The position numbers and the translations under genes are program-made. A stretch of DNA of 64,000 nt from Fructobacillus durionis (GTDB lineage: Bacteria; Bacillota; Bacilli; Lactobacillales; Lactobacillaceae): NCBI RefSeq assembly GCF_900112405.1, contig NZ_FOLI01000001.1:1-64000 (forward strand). Reading direction: 5' to 3'. Shown one piece after another: positions 7,310 through 16,814 of this stretch; position 1 is the stretch's first letter, and each line of letters starts with the position of its first letter. The notes under the pieces are model-generated. The model saw only the letters and a program-made list of their open reading frames with translations, did not search any database and was not told the origin of the DNA.

Positions 7310-8630
7310 GAAAAAGAAGCAACCTAAATTGAATCAGGTCAAGCAGCAGAAAAAGGGGGACCGCAGTAAGTGGTACGCTTTTGCCTTTTTTGTATTGGCC
7401 TTTGTAGCCATTATGGCTGTGGTTTTTTGGCCACACGTTCATAAAACGGTTGTTCAATCGACAGGAAAGACGGAAGAGCCCGTTCAACTTTCAGTTGATG
7501 CGAAATCCGGTTTGGTTGTGGATCTAACAACTGGTCAAATTATTGGGGAGAAGAATGCTAATAAGCAGGTAGCGATTGCCTCTCAATCAAAGATGTTAGT
7601 TGCCTACGGTGTTTTAAAGGCCATTCAAGAAAAGAAAATCGAATGGACTGATCAGGTAACCATTCCATCAAATGCTGACCTATCTAGTCAAAGTGATTCT
7701 TTGTATTCACACCTCGATATTAAGACTGGTGATAAGGTTTCTGTTAAGGATTTGTACACAGCAATGTTTACAAATTCTGCAAATGATGCCGCCTTTGCCT
7801 TGGTGACTTTCCTATCTGGTGATTCAAGCAAGGATCAAGCGACTCTTGAAGGCTGGGCGAAGGATTTGAAACTATCTGGTTCTGCCTGGTACAACGGTGC
7901 CGGTCAAAAGAACGGCGACGCCTTTGAAAACGAAATTACCTCCGCTTCTTCATCTGACTATAACCATGCTTCTGCAACACAGGTGGCACAGATTGCTATG
8001 AAGATTTTGAGCATGGATCCTGATTTGATGAAGTTGACTGAATCGGCCAACTTGAACTACACGAAGAATAAGACGACAAAGATTTCCCAGGCATCAGACT
8101 TTGGAACTTCATTTGCCAACATGGAAGCTAATCTGGACAATCCTAATAATTTGCAAATGTTGGGCTTGAAGACAGGGTCGACTCCAGAATCTGGTGCCTC
8201 TTACACGGGTGTTGTGAAGGACCAAAACGGGCACCTCTTCTTGACGGTGATTAACGGTGCTGCCGATTATACGGATAAGACGGAACGCTTCCAAAAGACT
8301 TTGGAAATGGTTGACCAGGTTTTGAAGGAGCGGAATGCACATGACTATAAGGCGGGAACGACTTTGTCGGGAGCTTCAAAACTTGCTATCAAGGATGAAA
8401 AGGTCAAAGCCAAAGTGCAGGTTGCTGCCTTAACGACCTACTGGACCAAGTCGAATAAGAACTTGTCCTTGATGGAAGCACCAACTTTGTCAACGAAACC
8501 AAGCACGACGGATACAGACGTATTGGCACACATTGCCGTTAATTTGAAGGCTAAGTACCTGCCTGGTACATCTGAAACGAAGAAGGAAATTCCACTTGAA
8601 TTAGCGGGACAACCCGTAGAAAACGACTAA
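7302..8630 (+). CDS. D-alanyl-D-alanine carboxypeptidase (DacA/PBP5-like)
   Basis: A low-molecular-weight penicillin-binding protein (peptidase S11) that trims the terminal D-Ala from peptidoglycan stem peptides. The three active-site motifs are visible: SxxK as SQSK (S94-K97), SxN as SAN (159-161) and KTG at 290-292. An N-terminal signal anchor spans about 25-43 and is probably not cleaved, since no clear cleavage site follows. About 100 residues after the KTG domain resemble the PBP5 C-terminal domain but show no obvious amphipathic anchor. The 8-bp overlap with the kinase gene suggests that the pair controls it. Confidence 0.9.
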   Translation: MFKKKKQPKLNQVKQQKKGDRSKWYAFAFFVLAFVAIMAVVFWPHVHKTVVQSTGKTEEPVQLSVDAKSGLVVDLTTGQIIGEKNANKQVAIASQSKMLVAYGVLKAIQEKKIEWTDQVTIPSNADLSSQSDSLYSHLDIKTGDKVSVKDLYTAMFTNSANDAAFALVTFLSGDSSKDQATLEGWAKDLKLSGSAWYNGAGQKNGDAFENEITSASSSDYNHASATQVAQIAMKILSMDPDLMKLTESANLNYTKNKTTKISQASDFGTSFANMEANLDNPNNLQMLGLKTGSTPESGASYTGVVKDQNGHLFLTVINGAADYTDKTERFQKTLEMVDQVLKERNAHDYKAGTTLSGASKLAIKDEKVKAKVQVAALTTYWTKSNKNLSLMEAPTLSTKPSTTDTDVLAHIAVNLKAKYLPGTSETKKEIPLELAGQPVEND

Positions 8631-8695
8631 GTCTTTCGTTTCTCCAAAGGGCTTAAATAAGAATAATAAGCATTGAAAATGCTGAAGGAGTCTTC

Positions 8696-10045
8696 ATGAC
8701 TGCAATTCAATTTGATTCACATGGTGTTAAGACCTTTATTAAAGAACATGAGTACGAAGAGCTAAAACCACAGTTGGCTATGGCTCAAAAGCTTCTTTTT
8801 GAAAAGAAGGGGGCTGGTTCTGATTACACAGATTGGGTTAACTGGGCGTCAAACTTTGACCAACAGGAGCTGCAAGAAATTCAGCGCTTGGCTAAGAAGG
8901 TGCAGCAGCAATCAAAAGTCTTGGTTGTGATTGGCATCGGTGGTTCTTACCTCGGTGCCAAGATGGCCTTAGATTTTATGAAGTCACCTTGGTATAACGA
9001 TTTACTCGAAGACGGGCAGACTAAGATTTACTTTGCTGGTAATAACTTGTCAGCCATGGCCTTGCAGCAGTTATTGCGCGTTATTGGTGATCAAGATTTC
9101 TCAGTTAATGTGATTTCGAAGTCAGGTCAAACGACGGAAGCCGCTTTGTCCTTCCGATTCTTTAAGCAGGCTTTGGAAGAACGTTATGGACGCGAAGGTG
9201 CCGTTGATCGCATCATCGCAACCACTGACCAAAAGAAGGGAACCTTGCGTGAAGAGGCCGATACTGCTGGTTACGAAACGTTGGTGGTGCCTGATGGTAT
9301 TGGTGGACGCTTTTCTGTTTTGACTGCTGTTGGTCTCTTACCAATGGCCGTTGCTGGTATTGATATCGAAAAGGTTCTTGCTGGTGCTGCAGCGGGCGAA
9401 GAAAATTATCGTTCAGCTAATTTTAGCTCAAATGCTGCCTTGCAGTATGCAGCCAGCCGACGGATTCTTTACGATAAGGGATACACGACCGAAATCTTAG
9501 CTTCTTGGGAACCTTCCCTCCAGTATTTTGCTGAATGGTGGAAGCAGTTGATGGGGGAGTCAGAGGGGAAGAATTTGAAGGGGATTTATCCCTCATCTGC
9601 TAACTACTCGACTGATTTGCATTCCTTTGGTCAGTACATTCAAGAAGGTCGTCGTGACCTTTTTGAAACGGTTGTCCGTGTTGATGAAGTAGCGTCTGAC
9701 CTTGATGTACCTAAGACACCTGAGAATTCAGATGGGTTAGCCTATCTCGAAGGGAAGACCCTTGATCAAGTGAACCAGACGGCGGCCGATGGCGTTGCCA
9801 TTGCCCATATTGACGGTGGTGTTCCGAACTTAGCCGTTCGAATTGCTAAGCAGGATGAGCGAACTTTGGGTGAGCTGATTTACTTCTTTGAAATGTCAGT
9901 GGCTATCTCGGCTTACCTCTTCGGTATTAACCCTTTCAATCAACCTGGTGTGGAAGCATACAAAACAGCGATGTTTGCCTTGCTTGAGAAGCCTGGTTAT
10001 GAAAGTGAAAGTCAACTTTATAAAGAACGATTGAAGAACATATAA
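8696..10045 (+). CDS. pgi: glucose-6-phosphate isomerase
   Basis: Interconverts glucose 6-phosphate and fructose 6-phosphate. It is a full-length protein (449 aa) of the short Gram-positive Pgi type. The sugar-phosphate-binding signatures are [12 protein letters not shown] (about 80-91) and SKSGQTTE (about 142-149), with the later block [13 protein letters not shown]. It has its own promoter region after dacA and ends at a bidirectional terminator shared with busR. A heterofermentative organism needs it mainly for fructose use and cell-wall precursors. Confidence 0.96.
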   Translation: MTAIQFDSHGVKTFIKEHEYEELKPQLAMAQKLLFEKKGAGSDYTDWVNWASNFDQQELQEIQRLAKKVQQQSKVLVVIGIGGSYLGAKMALDFMKSPWYNDLLEDGQTKIYFAGNNLSAMALQQLLRVIGDQDFSVNVISKSGQTTEAALSFRFFKQALEERYGREGAVDRIIATTDQKKGTLREEADTAGYETLVVPDGIGGRFSVLTAVGLLPMAVAGIDIEKVLAGAAAGEENYRSANFSSNAALQYAASRRILYDKGYTTEILASWEPSLQYFAEWWKQLMGESEGKNLKGIYPSSANYSTDLHSFGQYIQEGRRDLFETVVRVDEVASDLDVPKTPENSDGLAYLEGKTLDQVNQTAADGVAIAHIDGGVPNLAVRIAKQDERTLGELIYFFEMSVAISAYLFGINPFNQPGVEAYKTAMFALLEKPGYESESQLYKERLKNI

Positions 10046-10047
10046 AA

Positions 10048-10076
10048 AAAGCAGACCACATGGTCTGCTTTTTTAT
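10048..10076. terminator. bidirectional terminator between pgi and busR
   Basis: The inverted repeat GCAGACCA/TGGTCTGC is flanked by an A run on the left and a T run on the right, so it can end both converging transcripts. Confidence 0.88.
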
Positions 10077-10081
10077 TTTGA

Positions 10082-10711
10082 TTAATTTGTGGATGGTCCT
10101 TCGAAGAACTGTTGGATGGCTTCTACTGTTTTTTCCGTTCCAACAAAGTAAATGGTGTCACCCGGTTGGATGTTGGCATATGGTCCTGGTGAAAGAATCA
10201 AATCTTCATCGTGTAGGACCGCGATGATAGTTGCCCCAGTGTTCTGCCAAATATTTAGAGAACCGATTGAGCGGTTGAGCTTGTCGGAATTGGCATCGGG
10301 GATGTATTCAAAGGGAGACATTGGATTGTGCTGATTGACACGCTGGGTCTGGTCGAGCAAAAGAGTGAAGGATTCGTCCAAATTTGTTAGATCTTCTTTT
10401 TGCTTGGCAATCAGTGCTTTAATTTGGCTGTGTGTTTCCTGTAGGTTACGGGATTCCTTAGCCTGTGAGAGAAATTCGCGGGCCCGCTCGCGGGAGAGCA
10501 CCTCAACGCCAGATCCGTGGACGACTTTGACAATATCTAAGTCTGCAAGAACGGAGATGGCCTTGCGGGCTGTTTCGGCAGACACGCCAAAAGTAGCGGC
10601 CAGTGTCGAACGAGCGTGTAACTTTTGGCCAACTTCAAATTTTTTATTAACAATCGCTTCAGCAATTTCTTGGGCGATTTTATGATAGCGGGGTTCCTTA
10701 ATTTTAGGCAT
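10082..10711 (-). CDS. busR: BusR-type transcriptional regulator (GntR HTH plus RCK_C)
   Basis: Residues 1-72 form a GntR-type winged helix (YHKIAQEIAEAIVNKKFEVGQKL, then the recognition region). Residues 85-125 form a charged, probable coiled-coil helix. Residues 130-205 form an RCK_C (TrkA-C) domain containing LSPGPYANIQPGDTIYFVG. This architecture and the divergent glycine betaine transporter match BusR of Lactococcus and Streptococcus agalactiae. There, cyclic di-AMP bound to RCK_C increases repression of busAB. The c-di-AMP response is inferred from the family. The 209-aa length fits. Confidence 0.9.
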   Translation of the reverse strand: MPKIKEPRYHKIAQEIAEAIVNKKFEVGQKLHARSTLAATFGVSAETARKAISVLADLDIVKVVHGSGVEVLSRERAREFLSQAKESRNLQETHSQIKALIAKQKEDLTNLDESFTLLLDQTQRVNQHNPMSPFEYIPDANSDKLNRSIGSLNIWQNTGATIIAVLHDEDLILSPGPYANIQPGDTIYFVGTEKTVEAIQQFFEGPSTN

Positions 10712-10756
10712 CAGATAGCATCCTCGAATAAAATGTTACTTAAATTTAATATTCAT

Positions 10757-10833
10757 TTGAAAAAAAGTGACAATCTATGTATGATAGTAGGTGGTCACTA
10801 TTGCCCATCTGCTTTTTTATGCAGGTGGTCACT
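10757..10833 (+). promoter_or_regulatory. busAA promoter with BusR-like operator half-sites
   Basis: TTGAAA at 10757-10762 and TATGAT at 10780-10785 are 17 bases apart. AGTGAC at 10766-10771 lies inside the spacer and GTCACT at 10794-10799 lies just downstream, forming an inverted pair. The 11-mer AGGTGGTCACT is repeated at 10789-10799 and 10823-10833. GTGAC/GTCAC elements are the known BusR motif, so BusR bound here would block RNA polymerase. Confidence 0.75.
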
Positions 10834-10880
10834 TGTTAGTTTATTTTAAATTAATGAGATAGTCAACTATAGGAGGATTT

Positions 10881-12077
10881 ATGCCAAAAGTGCAACTGAA
10901 GCACCTAACTAAGATCTTCGGTAAGAAGCAAAAAGCTGCTTTGAAGATGGTTAAGGAGAATAAGTCTAAGAACGAAATCTTTGAGAAGACTGGTTCAACA
11001 GTCGGTGTTTACGACATCAACCTTGAAGTTAACGAAGGGGAAATCTTCGTTATTATGGGTCTCTCAGGTTCTGGTAAATCAACGTTGATTCGATTGCTTA
11101 ACCGTTTGATCGAACCAACTTCTGGCCAGATTATCTTGGACGGAAAAGACATCACCCACTATAACAAGAAAGAAATGTTAGACATCCGTCGTAAGAAGAT
11201 GTCGATGGTCTTTCAGAATTTCGCTCTATTTCCACACCGTACCATTCTGGAAAACACAGAATACGGTTTGGAAATTCAGGGAGTGCCTGCAGCAGAACGT
11301 CGCAAGCGTGCTGAAAAGGCCTTGGAAAATTCAAAGCTAATTTCTTTCAAGAACCAATACCCATCACAACTTTCAGGTGGTATGCAACAGCGTGTTGGTT
11401 TGTCACGTGCTTTGACAAACGATCCAGACATTCTGTTGATGGATGAGGCTTTCTCAGCCCTTGATCCATTGGTTCGTCACGAAATGCAAGATGAATTGTT
11501 GGACTTGCAGCAAAACGTGCAAAAGACAATTATCTTCATCACCCACGATTTGAACGAAGCCCTTCGTTTGGGTGACCGGATTGCCATCATGAAGGATGGT
11601 CAGTTACAACAGGTTGGAACTGGTGAAGAAATTTTGACTAACCCAGCAAACGATTACGTTGAAAACTTCGTTGAGGACGTTGACCGTTCAAAGGTTTTGA
11701 ACGCTGAATCAATTATGATTCCTGGTTTGACGGTTAACATCGATTCAGATGGTCCAAACGTTGCCTTGCACCGGATGTCTGAAGAAGAAGTTTCTGGTTT
11801 GGTTGCCGTTGATGGTAAGCGTAAGTTTGCCGGATACCTAACATCCGATAACGCAGTGAAGGCCCGTAAGGAAAAGTTGCCATTGCGCGATGTGATTGAC
11901 GACATGCCAATTGTTAAGCCTGATACGCTTGTGGCTGACATTATGCCAATCATCTACGATGCCCACTCACCAGTGGCCGTTGTTGATGATGACCAAAAGA
12001 TGCGCGGAATCATCATTCGTGGTGCCGTCATCGAAGCCTTAGCACAAACGGAAGGAGACGGACAAACAAATGCCTAG
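10881..12077 (+). CDS. busAA: glycine betaine ABC transporter, ATP-binding subunit
   Basis: The ATPase of the OpuA/BusA compatible-solute importer. Walker A is GLSGSGKST (about 59-67), the signature is [15 protein letters not shown] (about 165-179) and Walker B is [12 protein letters not shown]. The N-terminal extension and the two C-terminal CBS domains (about 275-395) are typical of OpuAA/BusAA and sense ionic strength in the homologues. The start at 10881 has AGGAGG nine bases upstream. It overlaps busAB by 8 bp and is divergent from busR. Confidence 0.94.
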   Translation: MPKVQLKHLTKIFGKKQKAALKMVKENKSKNEIFEKTGSTVGVYDINLEVNEGEIFVIMGLSGSGKSTLIRLLNRLIEPTSGQIILDGKDITHYNKKEMLDIRRKKMSMVFQNFALFPHRTILENTEYGLEIQGVPAAERRKRAEKALENSKLISFKNQYPSQLSGGMQQRVGLSRALTNDPDILLMDEAFSALDPLVRHEMQDELLDLQQNVQKTIIFITHDLNEALRLGDRIAIMKDGQLQQVGTGEEILTNPANDYVENFVEDVDRSKVLNAESIMIPGLTVNIDSDGPNVALHRMSEEEVSGLVAVDGKRKFAGYLTSDNAVKARKEKLPLRDVIDDMPIVKPDTLVADIMPIIYDAHSPVAVVDDDQKMRGIIIRGAVIEALAQTEGDGQTNA

Positions 12078-13785
12078 TTTATTCTCCATTGATAAATTGC
12101 CATTGGCCCAATGGGTATCGGATGGCGTGAACTGGATGACAAAGAACTGGTCAGGTTTCTTTGATGCCATCCAAAATGGTGGACAAGCCTTCATGGACGC
12201 CATGACCAACTTCTTGACGGCCATCCCACAGCCGGTCTTCATCATTGCATTGGCCCTCTTGGCCTGGTTCACAACACCTAAGAAGTATGGTTTGCCAACT
12301 TTGATTGTTCTTGGTTTGGCCTTGATTGCCAACCAGGGACTCTGGTCAGATTTGATGCAGACGATGACTTTGGTCATCACCTCATCATTGGTTTCATTGA
12401 TTATCGGAATTCCTTTGGGAATCTGGACGTCAAAGTCGCCTAAGGCCTATGCCATTATTAAGCCAATCCTGGACTTCATGCAGACGATGCCCGCCTTCGT
12501 TTACTTGATTCCAGCCGTTGCCTTCTTCGGTATCGGAATGGTTCCTGGAACCTTCTCATCAGTGATCTTCGCGCTGCCACCAGTTGTGAACTTCACTTAC
12601 TTGGGAATGAAGCAAGTGCCAGAAGCCTTGGTTGAAGCAGCCGATTCATTCGGTTCAACCACTTGGCAAAAGCTGTTCAAGCTTGAATTACCTTCTGCCA
12701 AGCCATCAATCGTTGCTGGTTCAAAGCAAACGATTATGTTGGCCCTGTCAATGGTTGTGACGGCTTCAATGATTGGGGCACCAGGACTTGGTCGTGGTGT
12801 TCTCTCTGCCGTACAACACGCCGACGTTGGTGCTGGATTCGTTAATGGTATTGCCTTGGTTATCTTGGCCATTATCATCGACCGTTTTGTTTCAAAGTTG
12901 AACACGGACCCTGTTACCACACCAAAGTTGCCAAAGTGGCGTAAGTGGGGCGCATGGGCCATGGTTGCCATCATTGCCGTTGCTGGTATCGCTGGTTCAA
13001 TCACTGCTGCTCAACAATCTGGTAAGAAGGTTAACCTTGGTTATGTTGAATGGGATTCTGAAGTTGCCTCAACAAACGTCTTGGCCGAAGCAATGCGCCA
13101 ACACGGTTACGATGTAACGACAACGCCATTGGACAACGCGGTTAACTGGCAATCAGTTGCTAACAAGCAAATTGATGGTACGGTTTCTGCTTGGTTGCCA
13201 AACACTCACAAGGCCATGTACAACAAGTACAAGGACCAAGTGGATGTCTTGGGTACAAACTTGAAGGGTGTTAAACTTGGATTAGTTGTTCCTGATTACA
13301 TGGACGTTAATTCAATTTCTGATTTGACCAACCAAGCTGACAAGCAAATTATTGGTATTGAAGCTGGTGCTGGTGTTATGACCGCCGCACAGAAGACAAT
13401 CGATACTTATTCAAACTTGTCTGGTTGGAAGCTAACTGCCTCATCATCAGGTGCCATGACGGCTGCCTTGGATAAGGCTTACAAGAACAAGCAACCAATT
13501 GTTGTAACTGGTTGGACACCACACTGGATGTTCAACAAGTACAAGTTGAAGTTCCTGCAAGATCCTAAGGGAACGATGGGTGGTGACGAAACCATCAAGA
13601 CGGTTGTTCGTAAGAACTTGAAGTCAACCAACCCTGACGTTTACAAGGTCATGAAGAACTTCCACTGGAACCAAGAAGATATGCAATCTGTCATGTTGGA
13701 TATCCAAAACGGTAAGTCTGCTAAGCAAGCTGCCGATGACTGGATTAAGACACACAAGAGTCAAGTGAACGCTTGGTTTAAGTAA
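12070..13785 (+). CDS. busAB: glycine betaine ABC transporter, permease fused to substrate-binding domain
   Basis: The fused permease and binding protein (571 aa) characteristic of BusAB/OpuABC. The N-terminal half (about 50-315) holds the membrane segments and the permease EAA-like loop around [20 protein letters not shown]. After a final transmembrane segment (about 298-315) the extracellular OpuAC-type domain follows, with the aromatic-rich pieces [24 protein letters not shown] and [10 protein letters not shown] that form the betaine pocket. Its start lies within the end of busAA. A terminator follows. Confidence 0.94.
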   Translation: MPSLFSIDKLPLAQWVSDGVNWMTKNWSGFFDAIQNGGQAFMDAMTNFLTAIPQPVFIIALALLAWFTTPKKYGLPTLIVLGLALIANQGLWSDLMQTMTLVITSSLVSLIIGIPLGIWTSKSPKAYAIIKPILDFMQTMPAFVYLIPAVAFFGIGMVPGTFSSVIFALPPVVNFTYLGMKQVPEALVEAADSFGSTTWQKLFKLELPSAKPSIVAGSKQTIMLALSMVVTASMIGAPGLGRGVLSAVQHADVGAGFVNGIALVILAIIIDRFVSKLNTDPVTTPKLPKWRKWGAWAMVAIIAVAGIAGSITAAQQSGKKVNLGYVEWDSEVASTNVLAEAMRQHGYDVTTTPLDNAVNWQSVANKQIDGTVSAWLPNTHKAMYNKYKDQVDVLGTNLKGVKLGLVVPDYMDVNSISDLTNQADKQIIGIEAGAGVMTAAQKTIDTYSNLSGWKLTASSSGAMTAALDKAYKNKQPIVVTGWTPHWMFNKYKLKFLQDPKGTMGGDETIKTVVRKNLKSTNPDVYKVMKNFHWNQEDMQSVMLDIQNGKSAKQAADDWIKTHKSQVNAWFK

Positions 13786-13803
13786 GCACTTAATAAAGTT
13801 AAA

Positions 13804-13838
13804 GAAAAAGCGTAATCCGAAAGGATTACGCTTTTTTG
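13804..13838. terminator. bidirectional terminator between busAB and the ABC exporter
   Basis: The perfect stem AAGCGTAATCC/GGATTACGCTT with a GAAA-like loop is followed by T6 on the plus strand and preceded by an A-rich tract for the opposite strand. Confidence 0.92.
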
Positions 13839-13856
13839 TATGTCATTAAGTATTTG

Positions 13857-15107
13857 CTATGACTTCTTTTTCTTTAACCATTTTTCAGGTAGCAAGGAAG
13901 CAAGCAACTGCTTTGAAATGTTTTCTTCTGAGTAGGAGAGAACATTCTTCTTGTAGAGCTTCAAACCAAAGTGGAGTAGGAAGGCGAAGAAGAGAATGGC
14001 TAGGACTAATGAAAGGCTAGCCTGCCACCAAGCCGCATAGTGGTTGGCCAACTGACTTGGCATGATGGACTGTCCCATGAGGGGAATGTAGGAGAGAACC
14101 TGGATAAAGGCGTTGTTTCCTGCACCGGCTGAGGAGCTGGAGATGGCAACGATGTAAGGCACCATGGCAATCAGCGTCACTGGCGTCATGGCCTGTGAAA
14201 TCTGACTTTGATCGTTGACTAGTGAAGCAGCGATGGCCGCCAGAATCAGGTAAGAGGCCGTCGAAATGATAACAAAGGCCAGCGTGAAGAACCAGAAGCC
14301 AGGTGTTAGCGCGGTTAGATATGAGAAGACCATCTTGGTAATGGCCATTTTCTGTCCGACCATGGCAATGACGCCACCGGCTAGTCCGTAAAGAACAAGC
14401 TGCGTAAGGAGCAAGTAGGAAACACCAAGAATCTTACCGAAGTACTGAGCCTTCGCTGATGAAGCCGCTAGCAAAGTCTCCATGATGCGTGAGGACTTCT
14501 CGTTAGCAATTTCATTTCCAATGATGGAAGAGTAGGTGGAAACGATGATGAAGACGACAATACCAATGGCCATCGTCAAAATTTGCTTAACGGCATCGGC
14601 TGCTTCGGAATCCTTCTTTTCGTTCTTATCAACGACCTTAGATGACAGGTTGAAGGGGCTCTTTAGGTCAGCAATCTGCTTATCCGTCAGGTTGTACTTA
14701 GCAGCTTTATCGGCTAGGAGTTGCTTACTTAGGAAGGACTTCAACTTATCGGTATCGATGCTGTTTGACTTCGGCTGCGTGAGCAGGGTCCCCTGGTCAT
14801 TATTGATGATGAGGACCCCGTCGAGGTCACCGTTGTTCAGGGACTGCTTAGCAGCGGTCTCCGTTTTCTCGTTCTTGACTTTGATGTTCAAGTGTTTTTG
14901 ATTCTGCTTGATGGCCGATTGTACTTCGCTTGGTGCAACCACCGCCACATCCGCTGTTTTATTGGAAGAGAAGACGGAAACGCCCCAGCCAATGGCGGCT
15001 GAGAAAACAATGAGGGCGACTGGTCCGAAGAGGACCCACCAGAAGGACTTTTTCTTCAGGCGTGTGAAGAAGGTATGCTTGGCAACTAGTGTAATTTGCT
15101 TATCCAT
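13857..15107 (-). CDS. ABC-2 type exporter permease (YhaP/NatB-like)
   Basis: A permease of 416 aa: an N-terminal segment (about 21-43), a large extracytoplasmic region (about 45-180) and a block of five or six membrane helices (about 185-395). This is the layout of YhaP/NatB proteins, which export Na+ or other compounds. The start is the ATG at 15107, which overlaps the ATPase gene by 8 bp (ATGGATAA) with a ribosome-binding site in the ATPase end. A longer frame to 15179 exists but lies wholly in the ATPase gene. The substrate is not evident from the sequence. Confidence 0.85.
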   Translation of the reverse strand: MDKQITLVAKHTFFTRLKKKSFWWVLFGPVALIVFSAAIGWGVSVFSSNKTADVAVVAPSEVQSAIKQNQKHLNIKVKNEKTETAAKQSLNNGDLDGVLIINNDQGTLLTQPKSNSIDTDKLKSFLSKQLLADKAAKYNLTDKQIADLKSPFNLSSKVVDKNEKKDSEAADAVKQILTMAIGIVVFIIVSTYSSIIGNEIANEKSSRIMETLLAASSAKAQYFGKILGVSYLLLTQLVLYGLAGGVIAMVGQKMAITKMVFSYLTALTPGFWFFTLAFVIISTASYLILAAIAASLVNDQSQISQAMTPVTLIAMVPYIVAISSSSAGAGNNAFIQVLSYIPLMGQSIMPSQLANHYAAWWQASLSLVLAILFFAFLLHFGLKLYKKNVLSYSEENISKQLLASLLPEKWLKKKKS

Positions 15108-15996
15108 GGCTGGCCACCTCCGTCTTGAAAATTTCTGCCAGAGTTGGTGGCTGCTGTGAAAAGGCAGGGATGTAACCATTAGCGGTTACCTGGTCGAAGA
15201 TTGCCTTTCCTGCGTTTTCATTATCCAAATAGAGTAGGTAGCCGGCACCCTGTTTCTCGACACGGTTAACACCATCCATGGCACTGTAATCGACTGCTGA
15301 AAAGTCAGGGGCTTCAACATAGAGTCGAATCCGTCCAAAGGACTCACGAATCTCTTGGACAGGGCCCTGTAGGACTGTGCGTCCTTGCTTCAACATGACT
15401 AGTTGGTCGGAGATTTCTGTCACGTTATCCATGTTGTGGGATGAGAAGATAATCATGGCACCCTGTTCTTTTAGTTCCTTAATGGTATCCATGAAGAGTC
15501 CGGCGTTAACGGGATCCAATCCAGAGAAGGGCTCATCCAAGATGATGAAATCTGGTTTGAAGATCAAAGCCAAAATCATCTGAATTTTCTGGGCGTTTCC
15601 CTTGGAGAGGGTTTGCACGAGGTCAGAGGCCTTGCCGACAACCTGGAGTTTGTTCATCCAGTCTGTTAGGGCTTCTTTGGCATCCGCCTTGTTCATACCG
15701 TGCAATTCGGCCAGGTAGAGAACCTGATCCTCAATACTTTCTTTTTGATAGAGTCCACGTTCTTCCGGCAAAAAGCCAATCTTGTGGCGCTCTTTTTCAG
15801 TTAGGGGCTGACCGTCCCAAGTGATGGAACCAGAGTCTGCTTCAATGAAGTTCAAAATCATCCGGAAAGTCGTTGTCTTTCCAGCACCGTTTTGCCCAAT
15901 CAAACCCAGTACTTCACCGGGCTTAATGGAAACAGATAAATCTGAAACCGCTTGGTGGTCACCGAAAGCTTTATTAAGCTTCGAAATGGTGATCAT
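15100..15996 (-). CDS. ABC exporter ATP-binding protein (YhaQ/NatA-like)
   Basis: An ABC ATPase of 298 aa. Walker A is GQNGAGKTTT (about 37-46), the signature is LSKGNAQKIQMI (about 130-141) and Walker B is FIILDEPFSGLD. A C-terminal extension of about 80 residues is typical of the ABC-2 exporter class. The start is the ATG at 15996, preceded by AAAGGAG; the frame continues nine codons upstream without a ribosome-binding site. It is translationally coupled to the permease gene. Confidence 0.88.
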   Translation of the reverse strand: MITISKLNKAFGDHQAVSDLSVSIKPGEVLGLIGQNGAGKTTTFRMILNFIEADSGSITWDGQPLTEKERHKIGFLPEERGLYQKESIEDQVLYLAELHGMNKADAKEALTDWMNKLQVVGKASDLVQTLSKGNAQKIQMILALIFKPDFIILDEPFSGLDPVNAGLFMDTIKELKEQGAMIIFSSHNMDNVTEISDQLVMLKQGRTVLQGPVQEIRESFGRIRLYVEAPDFSAVDYSAMDGVNRVEKQGAGYLLYLDNENAGKAIFDQVTANGYIPAFSQQPPTLAEIFKTEVASHG

Positions 15997-16033
15997 ATTC
16001 TGCTCCTTTGTATTTTTTGGCAACTCGAATAAG

Positions 16034-16081
16034 TGAGTTACTCATCACTACTATTATACTGAATTCGATAGTTACTATTAA
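16034..16081 (-). promoter_or_regulatory. promoter and candidate operator of the YhaQP-like exporter
   Basis: Read on the minus strand, TTAATA (16081-16076) and TATAAT (16058-16053) are 17 bases apart. Just downstream of the -10 is the perfect palindrome TGAGTAACTCA (16044-16034), inside a longer AGTGA...TCACT inverted repeat. It could bind a repressor; none is encoded next to it. Confidence 0.5.
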
Positions 16082-16166
16082 CCCGATTCCGGAATTTCAC
16101 TGGTTTTCGAGTACTTTGAAGGCCTGACTGCCTCTGAGTTTACGTCTAAAAAAGTCGCGCTTCTTA

Positions 16167-16195
16167 TTGACCGAATCGCATTTCTTTAGTAAACT
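16167..16195 (+). promoter_or_regulatory. promoter of tRNA-Glu
   Basis: TTGACC at 16167-16172 and TAAACT at 16190-16195 are 17 bases apart, about 20 bases upstream of the tRNA 5' end. Confidence 0.6.
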
Positions 16196-16214
16196 AATTA
16201 AGTGCTAAATTTAT

Positions 16215-16286
16215 GGCCCCATGGTCAAGTGGTTAAGACGTCGCGTTCTCAGCGCGGAATCGAGGGTTCGACTCCCTCTGGGGCTA
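16215..16286 (+). tRNA. tRNA-Glu (anticodon CTC)
   Basis: The acceptor GGCCCCA/TGGGGCT (first pair G-U) carries an A discriminator. The anticodon loop TTCTCAG gives CTC, which reads GAG. The D-arm GGTCAAGTGGTTAAGAC matches tRNA-Glu. It is an isolated single-gene unit with its own promoter and terminator. A CTC isoacceptor supplements the usual TTC one. Confidence 0.9.
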
Positions 16287-16296
16287 TCAGAAATAA

Positions 16297-16343
16297 AAAG
16301 GTTCAACTCAGCGTTTGAAAGTGCTGTGGTTGAGCCTTTTTTG
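16297..16343 (+). terminator. terminator after tRNA-Glu
   Basis: AAGGTTCAAC and GTTGAGCCTT form a long stem with a large loop, followed by T6. Confidence 0.85.
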
Positions 16344-16537
16344 TTTTTCGGAGTTCTATGAATTACAAGAGAGTTCAAGCAAAATAACACAAAAAATAAC
16401 ACATAAATATATAGCGGGGAGGTTATGTCATTTAACTGTTTGGTTGACCTTGCTTTTCTGTAGCCCAAATTGGGTAATATTATAGATTAGCCAACGGTTC
16501 TTCAATCCGACGCTAAAAGAGTGTGGCCTGTTCGCTT

Positions 16538-16807
16538 TTATGATTCTTTTTCTACTTTCTTCTTAACCACACGACTATAAAAGGTGTGCGTCAATGTATC
16601 AACAACCCATGCGATTAATACGATTTCCAATATATTCAAGAACACATTTCCGCTGAATAATTTCTTATAAAGAAATAACCAAATTACAAGCCCAAATGCA
16701 ATCAAAGAAAACAAATCTTGTAAAAACTCTTTTTGATCTCTTTTTGTTGTCCGTTCAATTTCAATGGTGGTATGCACACCACGCTTACTCATGTATTCTT
16801 TTTTCAT
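16538..16807 (-). CDS. small membrane protein of unknown function
   Basis: An 89-aa product starting at the ATG at 16807, seven bases after the stop of the upstream gene and behind an AGAAGAGGGA ribosome-binding region. The N-terminal 30 residues are charged (Arg/Lys/Glu). Two hydrophobic segments lie at about 32-48 and 54-72, and the tail is basic (VVKKKVEKES). I do not recognise it. It forms a two-gene unit with the gene at 16815-17051. Confidence 0.6.
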   Translation of the reverse strand: MKKEYMSKRGVHTTIEIERTTKRDQKEFLQDLFSLIAFGLVIWLFLYKKLFSGNVFLNILEIVLIAWVVDTLTHTFYSRVVKKKVEKES

Positions 16808-16814
16808 GTTTAGA

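Noticed and set aside
5530-8630. A vancomycin resistance cluster
   Set aside because: The regulator and kinase are only VanRS-like; there is no VanH, VanA or VanX, and the third gene is an ordinary D,D-carboxypeptidase.
10335-10685. 116-codon frame antisense to busR
   Set aside because: Its composition is that of a shadow frame, it lies wholly inside busR and has no start signals.
12597-13004. 135-codon frame antisense to busAB
   Set aside because: A shadow of a strongly biased membrane-protein gene; no ribosome-binding site.
16211-16468. 85-codon minus-strand frame across tRNA-Glu
   Set aside because: It covers the tRNA and its terminator; its hydrophobic look comes from AT-rich intergenic sequence.
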